NCBI RefSeq assembly: GCF_900187065.1
Contig: NZ_LT906483.1
Span: 3,038,001 to 3,102,000, forward strand
Length of the DNA: 64,000 bases
Origin: Mycolicibacterium thermoresistibile
Lineage (GTDB): Bacteria > Actinomycetota > Actinomycetes > Mycobacteriales > Mycobacteriaceae
Direction: 5' to 3'
The notes under the pieces were generated by a model. It had not been told where the DNA came from. It saw only the letters and a program-made list of their open reading frames with translations, and searched no databases. Below are positions 17,620 to 25,714 of this stretch, one piece after another (position 1 is the first letter of the stretch; each line of letters opens with the position of its first letter). The translations under genes were made by a program, and so were the position numbers.

Positions 17620-18929
17620 CAGATCACGCCCTCCGCGGCGAGTTCGGCGATCTCCTCGGGATCCAGACCGAGGATCTCGCCGTACACGTAGTCGTTGTCC
17701 TCCCCCAGCAGCGGCGCCGATCGCCAGTTCTCCTGGACCGTCCGCTGGAAGTGGATCGGGGTGCCCTCGAACTTCGCCTCCCCGATCACCGGGTGGTCGA
17801 GCTCGAAGAAGGTTCCCCGGGCGGCGATCTGGGGGTCGAACTCGGCGAGGTCCTGGGAGTTCTGCACCGCGGCGGCGGGCACCCCGGCCTGCTGCAGCAG
17901 ATGCATGGTGTCGTGGGCCGGCCGCATGGCGGTCCACCGCGCCAGGTGCTCGTCCAGCTCATCCTGGTGGGCGTGCCGGCCGGGGGCATCGGAGAACTGC
18001 GGCGCCGACGCCCACTCCGGGCGTCCCAGCGCCTCGACGAGCCGTTCCCACTGATCGTCGTCGAACACCGCGATGGCCACCCAACGGTCCTCTCCCTGTG
18101 CGGGATAGACACCGTGCGGGGCCGCCGGCGGATGGGTCAGCCGGTTACCGGTCGGGTAGCCCGGCCGGCGGGTCACCGCGCCGTTGACCGACACATCGAG
18201 CAGATCCGGCCCGATCAGGGTGATGCCGGCCTCGACGGCGGAGACGTCGATCTCCTGCCCCTTGCCGGTGCGGTTGCGCTGCAGGATGGCCATCAGCAAC
18301 GCGGCGGAGTTGTAGTACGCCGCCTGGTTGTCCATGTAGGACAGCCCCCAGCCGGACGGTTCGCGGTCGGGCAGGCCGGAGATGAACGACAGCCCGGACA
18401 CCGCCTGCACCACCGGCCCGTAACTCTTGTAGGTGTGGTGTGGCCCGCTGTGTCCGTAACCGCTCATCCGCCCGAAGATGACACCGGGGCTGAGCTTGTC
18501 GAGCTCCTCGTAGGTCAGCCCCCACTTCTCCATGACGCCGGGGGCGAAGTTCTCGGTGACCACGGAGCTGACGCTGATGAGGCGGCGCACCAGCTGCTGA
18601 CCGCGCTCGGTCTTCATGTTGACGGTGATGCCGAGCTTGTTGCGGTTGTAGTTGTTGAACAGACCGCCCTTGTTGGGATCGGGATTCGGATCCTCCTCGC
18701 CGTAGGCGCGCACCTCGTCCTTGTAGATGGGCAGCCGGCGGGGCATGTCGAGGCGGTCCCGAGATTCGATCTTGATGACCTCGGCCCCGAAGTCGGCCAG
18801 CATGCGGGTGGCGACCGCACCCACTCCCATCCAACAGAAGTCGGCGATGCGGATTCCCGCCAGCGGGCCGACCCGCTGCCGCGGCCGGCGCGCGGCGGTC
18901 GCCGTCGACGGCTCATCGATTGCAGTCAA
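17619..18929 (-). CDS. CaiB/BaiF family (class III) CoA-transferase, second copy
   Basis: 436-aa class III CoA-transferase. Typical segments: GPLAGIRIADFCWMGVGAVATR, ADFGAEVIKIESRDRLD, a long insertion with NPDPNKGGLFNNYNRNK, NMKTERGQQLVRRL and the probable catalytic Asp in LSYMDNQAAYYN. The GKGQEIDVSAVEAG block matches the family core. It uses a TTG start at 18927-18929 with AGGAG seven bases upstream. Pairing with the next gene suggests a two-subunit CoA-transferase that activates an acid using CoA from an intermediate, a cheaper route than the ATP-dependent ligase also present in the block. Confidence 0.87.
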   Translation of the reverse strand: MTAIDEPSTATAARRPRQRVGPLAGIRIADFCWMGVGAVATRMLADFGAEVIKIESRDRLDMPRRLPIYKDEVRAYGEEDPNPDPNKGGLFNNYNRNKLGITVNMKTERGQQLVRRLISVSSVVTENFAPGVMEKWGLTYEELDKLSPGVIFGRMSGYGHSGPHHTYKSYGPVVQAVSGLSFISGLPDREPSGWGLSYMDNQAAYYNSAALLMAILQRNRTGKGQEIDVSAVEAGITLIGPDLLDVSVNGAVTRRPGYPTGNRLTHPPAAPHGVYPAQGEDRWVAIAVFDDDQWERLVEALGRPEWASAPQFSDAPGRHAHQDELDEHLARWTAMRPAHDTMHLLQQAGVPAAAVQNSQDLAEFDPQIAARGTFFELDHPVIGEAKFEGTPIHFQRTVQENWRSAPLLGEDNDYVYGEILGLDPEEIAELAAEGVI

Positions 18930-18994
18930 TTGCTGTCTCCTACATCATCCTCGAAAGTCATCCGGGACATCCCGGCCGCAAGGTCACCGCGCAA

Positions 18995-19783
18995 TCAGTA
19001 CAGGGATTCCCCACCATCGACGATGTGGTTGGTTCCGGTCACGAAATTGGCCGCCGGCGAGCACAGGTAGACGGCGGCTGCGCCCATGTCGGCCGGGGTG
19101 CCTGCCCGTCCCATCGGCACCGTCGCGGTCATCTCGGTGAAGACATCCGGATTGCGTTGCAGGGCCATCGGAGTGGCGGTGATGCCCGGTGAGAGCGCGT
19201 TGATCCGCACTCCTGACCCGGCGAGCTCATAGGCGGCGACGCGGACGAACTGGTTGAGACCGGCCTTGGTGGTGGCGTAGTGGATGGTGCCCGGCCTGGT
19301 GCCCAGGGCACGGATCGAGGACACCACCAGGATCGCCGCGTTGGCGTCCCGGTCCGCGCGGTCGACCATGCGGCGGGCCGCGTGCTGGCAGGTGCGGAAC
19401 GTGCCGCCGAGGTTGAGTTCCAGCGTGGATCGCCAGATCTCCTCGGTCATCTCGAGGAACGGCACCATCGACCCGCTTCCCGCGTTGGCCACGAAGATGT
19501 TCAGCGTCCCGAAAGTCTCATCACAGTGTTCGAACATCTTCTGGACCGAATCAGGTTGGGTGACATCGACTTCGACGATCTCGACCCGCTGATTCGGTCG
19601 TGCCAGCGCGCCCAGTTCCTGTTGTGCGCTCTCGAGTTTGGATCGCCGGCGTGCGGCGATCATCACATCCGCTCCGGCCTCGAGCATCGCCTGCGCGATG
19701 CCGAATCCGATGCCCTCGCTCGCGCCGGTGATCAAGGCCCGTTGACCGGTGAGGATGTCTCCCATGCTCACTTGACTGCTCAC
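18995..19783 (-). CDS. Short-chain dehydrogenase/reductase (SDR)
   Basis: 262-aa NAD(P)-dependent oxidoreductase. Nucleotide-binding motif is GASEGIGFG, NAG occurs in FVANAGSG, the catalytic Ser is in LVVSSIRALG and the YxxxK is YATTK. The C-terminal end NHIVDGGESLY is typical of classical SDRs. The GTG start at 19781-19783 (MSSQVSMGD) has GAGG five bases upstream and leaves an 8-bp gap after the reductase gene. It probably oxidises a hydroxyl or reduces a ketone on the pathway intermediate. Confidence 0.88.
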   Translation of the reverse strand: MSSQVSMGDILTGQRALITGASEGIGFGIAQAMLEAGADVMIAARRRSKLESAQQELGALARPNQRVEIVEVDVTQPDSVQKMFEHCDETFGTLNIFVANAGSGSMVPFLEMTEEIWRSTLELNLGGTFRTCQHAARRMVDRADRDANAAILVVSSIRALGTRPGTIHYATTKAGLNQFVRVAAYELAGSGVRINALSPGITATPMALQRNPDVFTEMTATVPMGRAGTPADMGAAAVYLCSPAANFVTGTNHIVDGGESLY

Positions 19784-19790
19784 TTTCGCC

Positions 19791-20735
19791 TCACAGATCC
19801 AGCACCAGGCGCGGGGTCCGGCACCGCGACACACACGGCATCATGGTGGCGTTGGAGGCCCGTTCCTCCTTGGTGAGAACCGAGTCGCGGTGCTCTGGAA
19901 TTCCTTCCAGCACAGGGGATTCACATGTTCCACAGGTGCCTTCGGAGCAGGAGGACAGGATGTCGATCCCGGCTTCCTCGGCGACCTCGAGGATCGACCG
20001 ATCCGCCGGCACCGTCACCGTGACACCGCTCTGGGCGAACTCGACCTCGAATGCCGTGTCCCCCTCGGTGTCGTACTCCTTGGGCACGAACCGTTCGAGG
20101 ACCAGGGTCCGGGAGTGCGCCGGATCGGCACAGACGGTCTCGAGCGTGCTCAACATCCCCTCGGGACCACAGCTGTACACGACCGTGTCCGGTGCGGTGG
20201 GCCGGATCAACCCGGCGAGGTCCGGAACTCCGTACTCGTCATCGGGTCGCACCACCACCCTGTCACCGAACTTCGCCAGTTCGTCGAGGTAGGCCATGCT
20301 GGTGCGGGACCGCCCGCAGTAGATCAGGTTCCAGGTCCGGGCCTGCTGCTCCAACTGGCTGATCATCGGCAGCATCGGCGTGATCCCGATTCCGCCGGCG
20401 ATGAAGAGGATGTTGTCGGCGTCTGATCGCAGCGGGAAGTGGTTGCGCGGCAACGAAGCACCGATCGACGCGCCCTCGGCGAGAACGTCGTGGACGTATT
20501 GCGACCCGCCTCGGCCGGCGGGTTCGCGCAGCACCGACACCACCCACCGGTCGGGTCGGGCCTCCAGCCCGGTCAGTGAGTACTGCCGAACCAGATCACC
20601 GAGTCGCAGATCGATGTGGGCGCCCGGTGTCCACTCCGGCAGCGTGCCGCCGTCCGGTCTGGTGAGGGTGAGTTCGACGATCTGGTCGGCGATCGTGCGC
20701 TTCTGGGCGACGTGAAGTTCGAGATCCATGTTCAT
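19791..20735 (-). CDS. Phthalate-dioxygenase-reductase-type flavoprotein with C-terminal [2Fe-2S] domain
   Basis: 314-aa electron-transfer protein that passes electrons from NAD(P)H through flavin to a plant-type [2Fe-2S] cluster. Domains in order: flavin-binding barrel (1-100, with RQYSLTG), NAD-binding domain (about 100-225, with IAGGIGITPMLPM) and ferredoxin domain with Cys263, Cys268, Cys271 and Cys301. The order matches PDR/VanB reductases, which usually feed Rieske oxygenases. No Rieske oxygenase is in the block; the nearby oxygenase is a P450 with its own ferredoxin, so this reductase probably serves that P450. The start is ATG at 20733 or at 20727. Confidence 0.9.
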   Translation of the reverse strand: MNMDLELHVAQKRTIADQIVELTLTRPDGGTLPEWTPGAHIDLRLGDLVRQYSLTGLEARPDRWVVSVLREPAGRGGSQYVHDVLAEGASIGASLPRNHFPLRSDADNILFIAGGIGITPMLPMISQLEQQARTWNLIYCGRSRTSMAYLDELAKFGDRVVVRPDDEYGVPDLAGLIRPTAPDTVVYSCGPEGMLSTLETVCADPAHSRTLVLERFVPKEYDTEGDTAFEVEFAQSGVTVTVPADRSILEVAEEAGIDILSSCSEGTCGTCESPVLEGIPEHRDSVLTKEERASNATMMPCVSRCRTPRLVLDL

Positions 20736-20759
20736 TTCCGAAGGAGCGAAGCGAGCGGT

Positions 20760-20799
20760 CCGGAGTCGGTGGAGGGGACCTTCCCTCCACCGACTCCGG
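20760..20799. repeat. Long perfect hairpin between NTF2-like and reductase genes
   Basis: CCGGAGTCGGTGGAGGG (20760-20776) and its exact reverse complement (20783-20799) form a 17-bp stem with a 6-nt loop. It lies in the gap inside the operon and has no T-run on either side. It may attenuate, stabilise or process the mRNA between the P450 segment and the reductase segment. Confidence 0.75.
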
Positions 20800-20805
20800 G
20801 GGCGG

Positions 20806-21192
20806 TCATCCGTAGTCGCACCACTCGGTGAGACGACCGTTGTCGAACGTCATGATCGAGAGCACGTTGAGTTTGCAGAACTCACCGGCGGCGCCGAAGC
20901 CGGGGACGTCGGTGGTTGCGGTGCCCTGCCAGGTCGTCTCGCGCATCACGGTGTTGCCGGTGGTGGCCCAGCGGGTGGTCTCCCCGATCCTGCGGTCCGG
21001 GAAGACCTCGCTCATCTGCTTGACGGTCTCGAGCATCAGATCGCGTCCCTTGGCGGCGACGCCCCGGTTCTGGTGCACGACGACCACGTTCTCGTCGACG
21101 AGTTCCCGTAGGGCGTCGAGGTCCAGCCGGTTCCAGGCGTCCACCACCTGGTGGGCCAGATTCAGCAGTTCTTCCGGGTTGGCGGTAGTCAT
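20806..21192 (-). CDS. SnoaL/NTF2-like small protein
   Basis: 128 aa with the cone-shaped NTF2-like fold pattern: N-terminal helix ANPEELLNLAHQVVDAWNRLD, LRELVDENVVVVHQ, a ligand-loop segment GRDLMLETVKQMSEVFPDRR and C-terminal strands VMRETTWQGT and FDNGRLTEWCDYG. Members range from polyketide cyclases to ketosteroid isomerases and epoxide hydrolases. There is no clear catalytic triad, so the activity cannot be named. It lies between the P450 and the reductase, 34 bp downstream of the P450. Confidence 0.82.
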   Translation of the reverse strand: MTTANPEELLNLAHQVVDAWNRLDLDALRELVDENVVVVHQNRGVAAKGRDLMLETVKQMSEVFPDRRIGETTRWATTGNTVMRETTWQGTATTDVPGFGAAGEFCKLNVLSIMTFDNGRLTEWCDYG

Positions 21193-21226
21193 CTGTGACC
21201 CTTCACGTGCAGCACTGGCCGAGCCG

Positions 21227-22456
21227 TCAGTTCGGCTGGACGGTGATCATGAACTCGTGGATGCCGCGGGTGGGCATCGAGTGGTACTCGATGACCTGAT
21301 CCGGCGCCAGCGTGAACCGCGGGATGCGTTCGATCAGACGCTCCAGGACCGTCAGCATCATCACCCGGGCGTAGTTCGACCCCAGGCAGCGGTGCGGCCC
21401 GATGCTGAACGCGAGGTGGTTCTTGTCCTTGCGGTGCAGGTTCCAGGTGTGCGGATCGGGGAACTTCGCCGGATCGCGGTTCGCGGCGTTGTAGGACGTC
21501 CAGACCTTCGCACCCTTGTCGAGCTCGGTGTTGCCGATCTGCACCGGGCAGGTGGTGGTGCGCTGCAGCACGGTCACGTTGGTGAACATCCGCAGCCCCT
21601 CCTCCACCGCGGCCGGCACCAGCGACGGATCGGCCACCAGTTCGGCCAGGTCGTCGGGATGGGTGGCGAGGTGGTGGATCGTCCCGCCCAGCACGGTGCC
21701 GGTGGACTCCAGACCCGCGATCGCCAACGGGAGGACGACGGCGATGCGTTCGGACCGGGTCGGTTCCTTGCCGTCGATCTCCTTCACGTGGCACACCAGG
21801 CTCACCAGATCGCCCTCGATCGGATTCTGGGTGCGCTCCTCGATGAGGTCGTTGATGGCGTTGTAGAGGCTGGTGTAGGCGTTCGCCGAATCCTCGGCGG
21901 TCTCACCGACGAAGATGTCGTGTCCCCACTTCATCCAGTCGTCGATCCGGTCGTCACCGAGATTGAGGATGTTGGTGAAGACCGACTTCAGCTGCAGCGG
22001 CCGCAGGAAGTCCTCCATGACCCGGAAGCTGCCCTTGGCGATGCCGGCATCGAGCAGCGCGTCGACCGAGGCTCGGATGGACGGGATGAACCGGCGCATC
22101 TTCTGTTCGGTCAGTTCGGGATTGAGGACCTTGCGCCAGTCGGTCTGGGCGGGCGGGTCGAGGTCCTCCGGAAGGAAGCGGCCCTCATTCTTCGGCGGCT
22201 CACTACGGTTGTCGTGACCGAGGATGGCCACCCCGTCCTCAGAGGAGAAGCGCTTCCAGTCCCGCAGGATCTTGAAGTTGTCCTCGTACCGGGTGGCGAC
22301 GTAGCACGGGGTGCTGCCCTGCATGTGAACCGCCAGCTCGCCGCTTTCCTGCAGCCGGTTGATCTCGGTCCAGAAATTCTCGTTGAAGTGGTCCGACCAC
22401 AGATCGATCGGACAACCGCCCGTCTTGGTGGCGGCATCCTGCAGTTGTTCGGTCAT
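21227..22456 (-). CDS. Cytochrome P450
   Basis: 409-aa soluble bacterial P450 monooxygenase. The heme ligand is Cys357 in FSIGPHRCLG, the I-helix oxygen-activation motif is AGLESTG, and the K-helix ExxR is within EEGLRM. The ATG at 22454-22456 has AAGGAG nine bases upstream. It follows a [3Fe-4S] ferredoxin by 16 bp and sits in one transcription unit with a PDR-type reductase, so a complete electron chain is encoded locally. Substrate is unknown; the first-step role (hydroxylation) is inferred from the SDR and CoA-activation enzymes around it. Confidence 0.93.
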   Translation of the reverse strand: MTEQLQDAATKTGGCPIDLWSDHFNENFWTEINRLQESGELAVHMQGSTPCYVATRYEDNFKILRDWKRFSSEDGVAILGHDNRSEPPKNEGRFLPEDLDPPAQTDWRKVLNPELTEQKMRRFIPSIRASVDALLDAGIAKGSFRVMEDFLRPLQLKSVFTNILNLGDDRIDDWMKWGHDIFVGETAEDSANAYTSLYNAINDLIEERTQNPIEGDLVSLVCHVKEIDGKEPTRSERIAVVLPLAIAGLESTGTVLGGTIHHLATHPDDLAELVADPSLVPAAVEEGLRMFTNVTVLQRTTTCPVQIGNTELDKGAKVWTSYNAANRDPAKFPDPHTWNLHRKDKNHLAFSIGPHRCLGSNYARVMMLTVLERLIERIPRFTLAPDQVIEYHSMPTRGIHEFMITVQPN

Positions 22457-22472
22457 TGCGACTTTCTCCTTC

Positions 22473-22661
22473 TCAACCAACGGTGATCGCGGCCTCGGGA
22501 CAGGATCCCGTCACGTCTGCCGGGTCGATCGAATCCGGCAGTTCCCCATCGCCTTTGACGACGGCGGTGCCGTCCTCCTGGGCGTCGAACAGATCGGGGA
22601 ACAGCGCATAGCAGCGGCCGTGCGCCTGGCAGTACTCGATATCGACGGAAATTTTCTTCAT
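22473..22661 (-). CDS. [3Fe-4S]-type ferredoxin
   Basis: 62-aa ferredoxin. Cluster ligands are Cys11, Cys17 and Cys54, and His14 stands where a fourth Cys would be (CQAHGRC ... SCPEAAI), the usual signature of mycobacterial P450 redox partners. The ATG at 22659-22661 has GGAG upstream. It lies directly before the P450 gene and is almost certainly its electron donor. Confidence 0.92.
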   Translation of the reverse strand: MKKISVDIEYCQAHGRCYALFPDLFDAQEDGTAVVKGDGELPDSIDPADVTGSCPEAAITVG

Positions 22662-22677
22662 CGGTGTCTCCAACCTC

Positions 22678-23511
22678 CTATGCTCGGGCCAACTGACCGC
22701 CGTCGACGGGGATGGCGGCCCCGTGGATGTAGCGGGCCTCGTCCGAGGCCAGCCAGGCCACGGCATTGCTGACGTCCTCGGGCTCGACCCACGGGATGGG
22801 GAGCAGAGTCAACTGGCTGAACAGTTCGGCGGCGTCTTCCCGCGTCGGGTTCTCCAGGTGCGGGAGGAACATCTTGAGCAGCTTCTCGTTGAGCGCCATC
22901 TCGGTGTTGACCGCACCCGGATTCACCGAGTTGACCCGGATGTTGTGTCGCCCCACTTCATTCGCCAGCGACAGCATCAGGCCCTGCACACCGTGTTTGG
23001 ACGCCGCGTAGTGCGACTGACCGGGCGCTCCCCGTAGGCCGACGGTGGAGCTCACGAAGATCACCGAGCCGCCCTGACCGCGTTCGATCATCGACGGCAG
23101 CACCGCGCGGCAGGCGTGCCAGGCACCGATGAGGTTGGTCTGCAGGATGTCGGACCACTGTTGATCGGTGAGGCTGACGACCTCACCCTGGTTCGAGATG
23201 CCGACGTTGGAGACCAGGATGTCGATGTGGCCGAATTCGGCCAGGGCCTCGTCGACCACGGCCTGCAGCGAGGCCAGGTCGCGGACGTCGGCCTGGCGGG
23301 CGATGATCCGCCGGCCCTGCTCCTCGACGAGCCGGACCGTCTCCTTCAGCTCCTCGGGTGACCCCTGGGCGTAGTCGAGGTTCGGCTGCTGGCGGCAGAG
23401 ATCGATGGCGACGATGTCGGCGCCGTCCTGGGCCAGTCGCACCGCGTGGGTCCGTCCCTGCCCGCGTGCGGCGCCGGTGATGAATGCGACCTTGCCCTGC
23501 AATCGGTTCAT
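22678..23511 (-). CDS. Mycofactocin-coupled-type SDR family oxidoreductase
   Basis: 277-aa SDR. The N-terminal signature ITGAARGQGRTHAVRLAQDG followed by ADIVAIDLC is the pattern of mycofactocin-associated SDRs, which keep NAD tightly bound and exchange electrons through mycofactocin. Catalytic residues are Ser in IFVSSTVG and YxxxK in YAASK. The ATG at 23509-23511 has GGGAG five bases upstream, and 18 further open codons are excluded. It is the first gene of the large operon, directly downstream of the 23.6-kb operators, and probably oxidises the alcohol made by the P450. Confidence 0.9.
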   Translation of the reverse strand: MNRLQGKVAFITGAARGQGRTHAVRLAQDGADIVAIDLCRQQPNLDYAQGSPEELKETVRLVEEQGRRIIARQADVRDLASLQAVVDEALAEFGHIDILVSNVGISNQGEVVSLTDQQWSDILQTNLIGAWHACRAVLPSMIERGQGGSVIFVSSTVGLRGAPGQSHYAASKHGVQGLMLSLANEVGRHNIRVNSVNPGAVNTEMALNEKLLKMFLPHLENPTREDAAELFSQLTLLPIPWVEPEDVSNAVAWLASDEARYIHGAAIPVDGGQLARA

Positions 23512-23615
23512 GCGCGCTCCCTGGCCACGTGCGGATACTCGAGTGCTTCGTCGTACCGGATCCACCCCGGCGTCGAGGCCGTGATCGGCATCACGAAGAA
23601 GCGTTGATCGACATG

Positions 23616-23630
23616 TTCGTCATGATGTTC
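23616..23630. promoter_or_regulatory. GntR-type operator, site B2
   Basis: TTCGTCATGATGTTC matches 11 of 14 positions of the B1 palindrome TTCATCATGATGAA. It lies 105 bp upstream of the first SDR gene of the operon and 15 bp from site B3. Confidence 0.6.
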
Positions 23631-23644
23631 CGGAAAGTCAAGAG

Positions 23645-23658
23645 ATCATCATGATGAG
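23645..23658. promoter_or_regulatory. GntR-type operator, site B3
   Basis: ATCATCATGATGAG contains the perfect 12-bp palindrome TCATCATGATGA (23646-23657). Together with B2 it sits in the 276-bp gap between the operon's first gene and the end of the fused LLM-GntR gene, as expected for control of the operon promoter. Confidence 0.68.
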
Positions 23659-23787
23659 TTTTCCGCACGGTGGGGTGCATTCTTTGCCGAAGCAACGCAT
23701 TGGCGTGCTACAGCTGGGATTCAGCGCAGGCCGCAAACGGCGCCCGTTCGCTGCGACGGGTGGAGATCAGCGGACGAGATCAGGGTG

Positions 23788-25581
23788 TCAGAGCCATTCG
23801 ATGGGCTGATCCAACGGAACCGGGATGTTCTCCCGGACGAAAGCGGTGACGCCCTCGAGGTGTGACCGCATCAGGGCGCGCGCCCGGCGGGCGTGACCGG
23901 AGATCACCGCTTCGGCGATGTGACGGTGTTCGTCGACGAGGACGTCACGCAGGCTGCGCGGGTCGCTGAGGACGGCCACATGGTGGGAGACGATCTGACC
24001 GTAGGTCTGCAGGCTGAGCGCCAGCACACGGTTGTTCGACAGATCCGCCACGGCGCGGTGGAAGGCGGTGTGCCCCTCCAGATACGGGGCGAGTCCCTCG
24101 GCCGAACCGTCGTGATCGGTGAGATAGGGTGTCATCCGCGCGGAACGCAGTTGCGCGTCGGGGTTACGCGCGGCACGCTCGGCGAGTTCGCCCTCGGCCC
24201 ACACCCATGCCTCGAGCAGTTCCTCGTAGGTGGCGTCGGCCATGTTGTAGAACAGCGCCGACACCCGGCCGAGATGGCCGGCGTCGACGGTGCCCACCAC
24301 CGGTCCGCCGCCGGGCCCGCGGCGGATCGAGATCATGCCCTGTACCTCGAGCAGCCGCAGGCCTTCCCGCAGTGATTCCCGGCTGACGCCGTACTGCTTG
24401 AGCATCGTGGCCTCCAACGGGAGGCTGTCACCGGGTTGCAGGCCCTTGGTCTTGATCTCGTCGACGATCATGCGCGCGACCGATTCCGCGGCCTTGAGCG
24501 GACGCAACAGCGAGACCTCACCGCGGTGCTCGTCCCTGGCCGTCCTGGCCCCGTTCGCACCCGCTCGGCTGTTCTGCGGCCTGGTGTCGCGCACCCCGGC
24601 GCTCCGGGCCCCGGTGTTCTGCACTCTGCGCGGCACGTCATCCCCCATCCGTAAGGCCGACCCGCTGCGCCGGCGCTGCGACCGTCCGGCCGCCGCAGCG
24701 GGTGGATCACCCGAGCTTCGGGACACCAACCCCAGCCGGTCGGCCGCTGCGGCGAGGCGATCCCGCTTCTCGTCGAGCGTACGGCCTTGCCACACAGTGT
24801 CGGCCCAGAGCACCAGATCTGTCATGTCGTGATCGCGGTACCGGCCGACCTCGTCGACGGACGGTATCCGCACGTAACAGGTGAACGGACCGGGGCGGCC
24901 GTGCTGCTCACGGACCCGGCGGATCTCACGCACCATCCGCAGGGCGTCGTCGAACTCGGGGGTACCGGAGGTGAACCAGCCGTCTCCCAACGTGGCCGCC
25001 CGGGCCAGCGCCTTCGGGCCGTTCCCGCCGAGCACCACCGGGATGTCGACCGGCCTGCTGTGCACCTGCACCCGGTCGATGCGGAAATGCCGGCCGTGGT
25101 GGGAGAACGGTTCTCCCCGCCAGGCCGCGCGAAGGATCGCGAGGCATTCCTCGGTGCGCGACACCCGGGTACGGAAGGGCACGTCGAAGGCATCGAACTC
25201 CTCCTCCAGCCAGCCCACCCCGACGCCGAAGACGACCCGTCCGCCGCTCAACTCCTGAACGGTGATCGTGGTGCGTGCGGTGTGCAGGGGGTGCCGCAGC
25301 GCAGCGACATAGACAGCGGTGCCGAGCTTGATCCCCGTGGTCACCGCGGCGATCGCGGCGTGCACCGCCCACGGGTCGATGAGTTCGGTGCGTTCAGCGA
25401 CCAGCGGCCCGGAGTGGTGCTGTCTGGTTCCGCTGGTGGGATGCGCACTCCGCTGCGTCAGCGGGCGCACCACATGTTCGCCGAGCCACAGGGTGTCGAA
25501 GCCCAGCTCGTCCGCGCAGGCCGCCAGTTCCACCAGCTCGCCGCCGGCCATGCCGTACGCGCTCAGCCCGATCGTCGCCAA
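23788..25581 (-). CDS. Fusion protein: luciferase-like F420/flavin oxidoreductase + GntR (FCD) transcription regulator
   Basis: One uninterrupted 597-codon frame. Residues 1 to about 285 form an LLM-class oxidoreductase (TLWLGEHVV, ELSGGRVVFGVGVGWLEEEF, VVLGGNGPKALARAA), the TIGR03619-like F420-dependent type. Residues 286-355 are a Gly/Ala/Arg-rich linker. Residues 356-430 are a winged-helix GntR domain (KAAESVARMIVDEI, MLKQYGVSRESLREGLRLLE), and 440-575 an all-helical FCD effector domain (HTAFHRAVADLSNN, DEHRHIAEAV). The TTG start at 25579-25581 has AGGAG six bases upstream. An internal ATG at 24646-24648 could also give a free regulator but lacks a good ribosome site. Either a true enzyme-regulator fusion or two genes whose stop/start was lost. 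Confidence 0.82.
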   Translation of the reverse strand: MATIGLSAYGMAGGELVELAACADELGFDTLWLGEHVVRPLTQRSAHPTSGTRQHHSGPLVAERTELIDPWAVHAAIAAVTTGIKLGTAVYVAALRHPLHTARTTITVQELSGGRVVFGVGVGWLEEEFDAFDVPFRTRVSRTEECLAILRAAWRGEPFSHHGRHFRIDRVQVHSRPVDIPVVLGGNGPKALARAATLGDGWFTSGTPEFDDALRMVREIRRVREQHGRPGPFTCYVRIPSVDEVGRYRDHDMTDLVLWADTVWQGRTLDEKRDRLAAAADRLGLVSRSSGDPPAAAAGRSQRRRSGSALRMGDDVPRRVQNTGARSAGVRDTRPQNSRAGANGARTARDEHRGEVSLLRPLKAAESVARMIVDEIKTKGLQPGDSLPLEATMLKQYGVSRESLREGLRLLEVQGMISIRRGPGGGPVVGTVDAGHLGRVSALFYNMADATYEELLEAWVWAEGELAERAARNPDAQLRSARMTPYLTDHDGSAEGLAPYLEGHTAFHRAVADLSNNRVLALSLQTYGQIVSHHVAVLSDPRSLRDVLVDEHRHIAEAVISGHARRARALMRSHLEGVTAFVRENIPVPLDQPIEWL

Positions 25582-25606
25582 CTGCCGCTCCTACTCCCGT
25601 TGTCCG

Positions 25607-25626
25607 GAACAGTAGCGAACAGTAGC
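25607..25626. repeat. Two-copy 10-bp direct repeat
   Basis: GAACAGTAGC occurs twice in tandem, just upstream of the LLM-GntR gene's ribosome site and downstream of degenerate operator B4. It may be a promoter-proximal binding repeat. Confidence 0.5.
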
Positions 25627-25631
25627 GGCAA

Positions 25632-25647
25632 TTCCTCATGATATGAA
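25632..25647. promoter_or_regulatory. Degenerate GntR-type operator, site B4
   Basis: TTCCTCATGATATGAA keeps the TCATGA core and the outer TTC/GAA of the B palindromes, with altered spacing. It lies 50 bp upstream of the LLM-GntR start, suggesting autoregulation. Confidence 0.45.
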
Positions 25648-25714
25648 GAGGGTCCCGCCGGCCACCGCCCTTCCGGTCGGCCGCCGGCGGCCCCGGCACC
25701 GGATCGGTTTCGGC

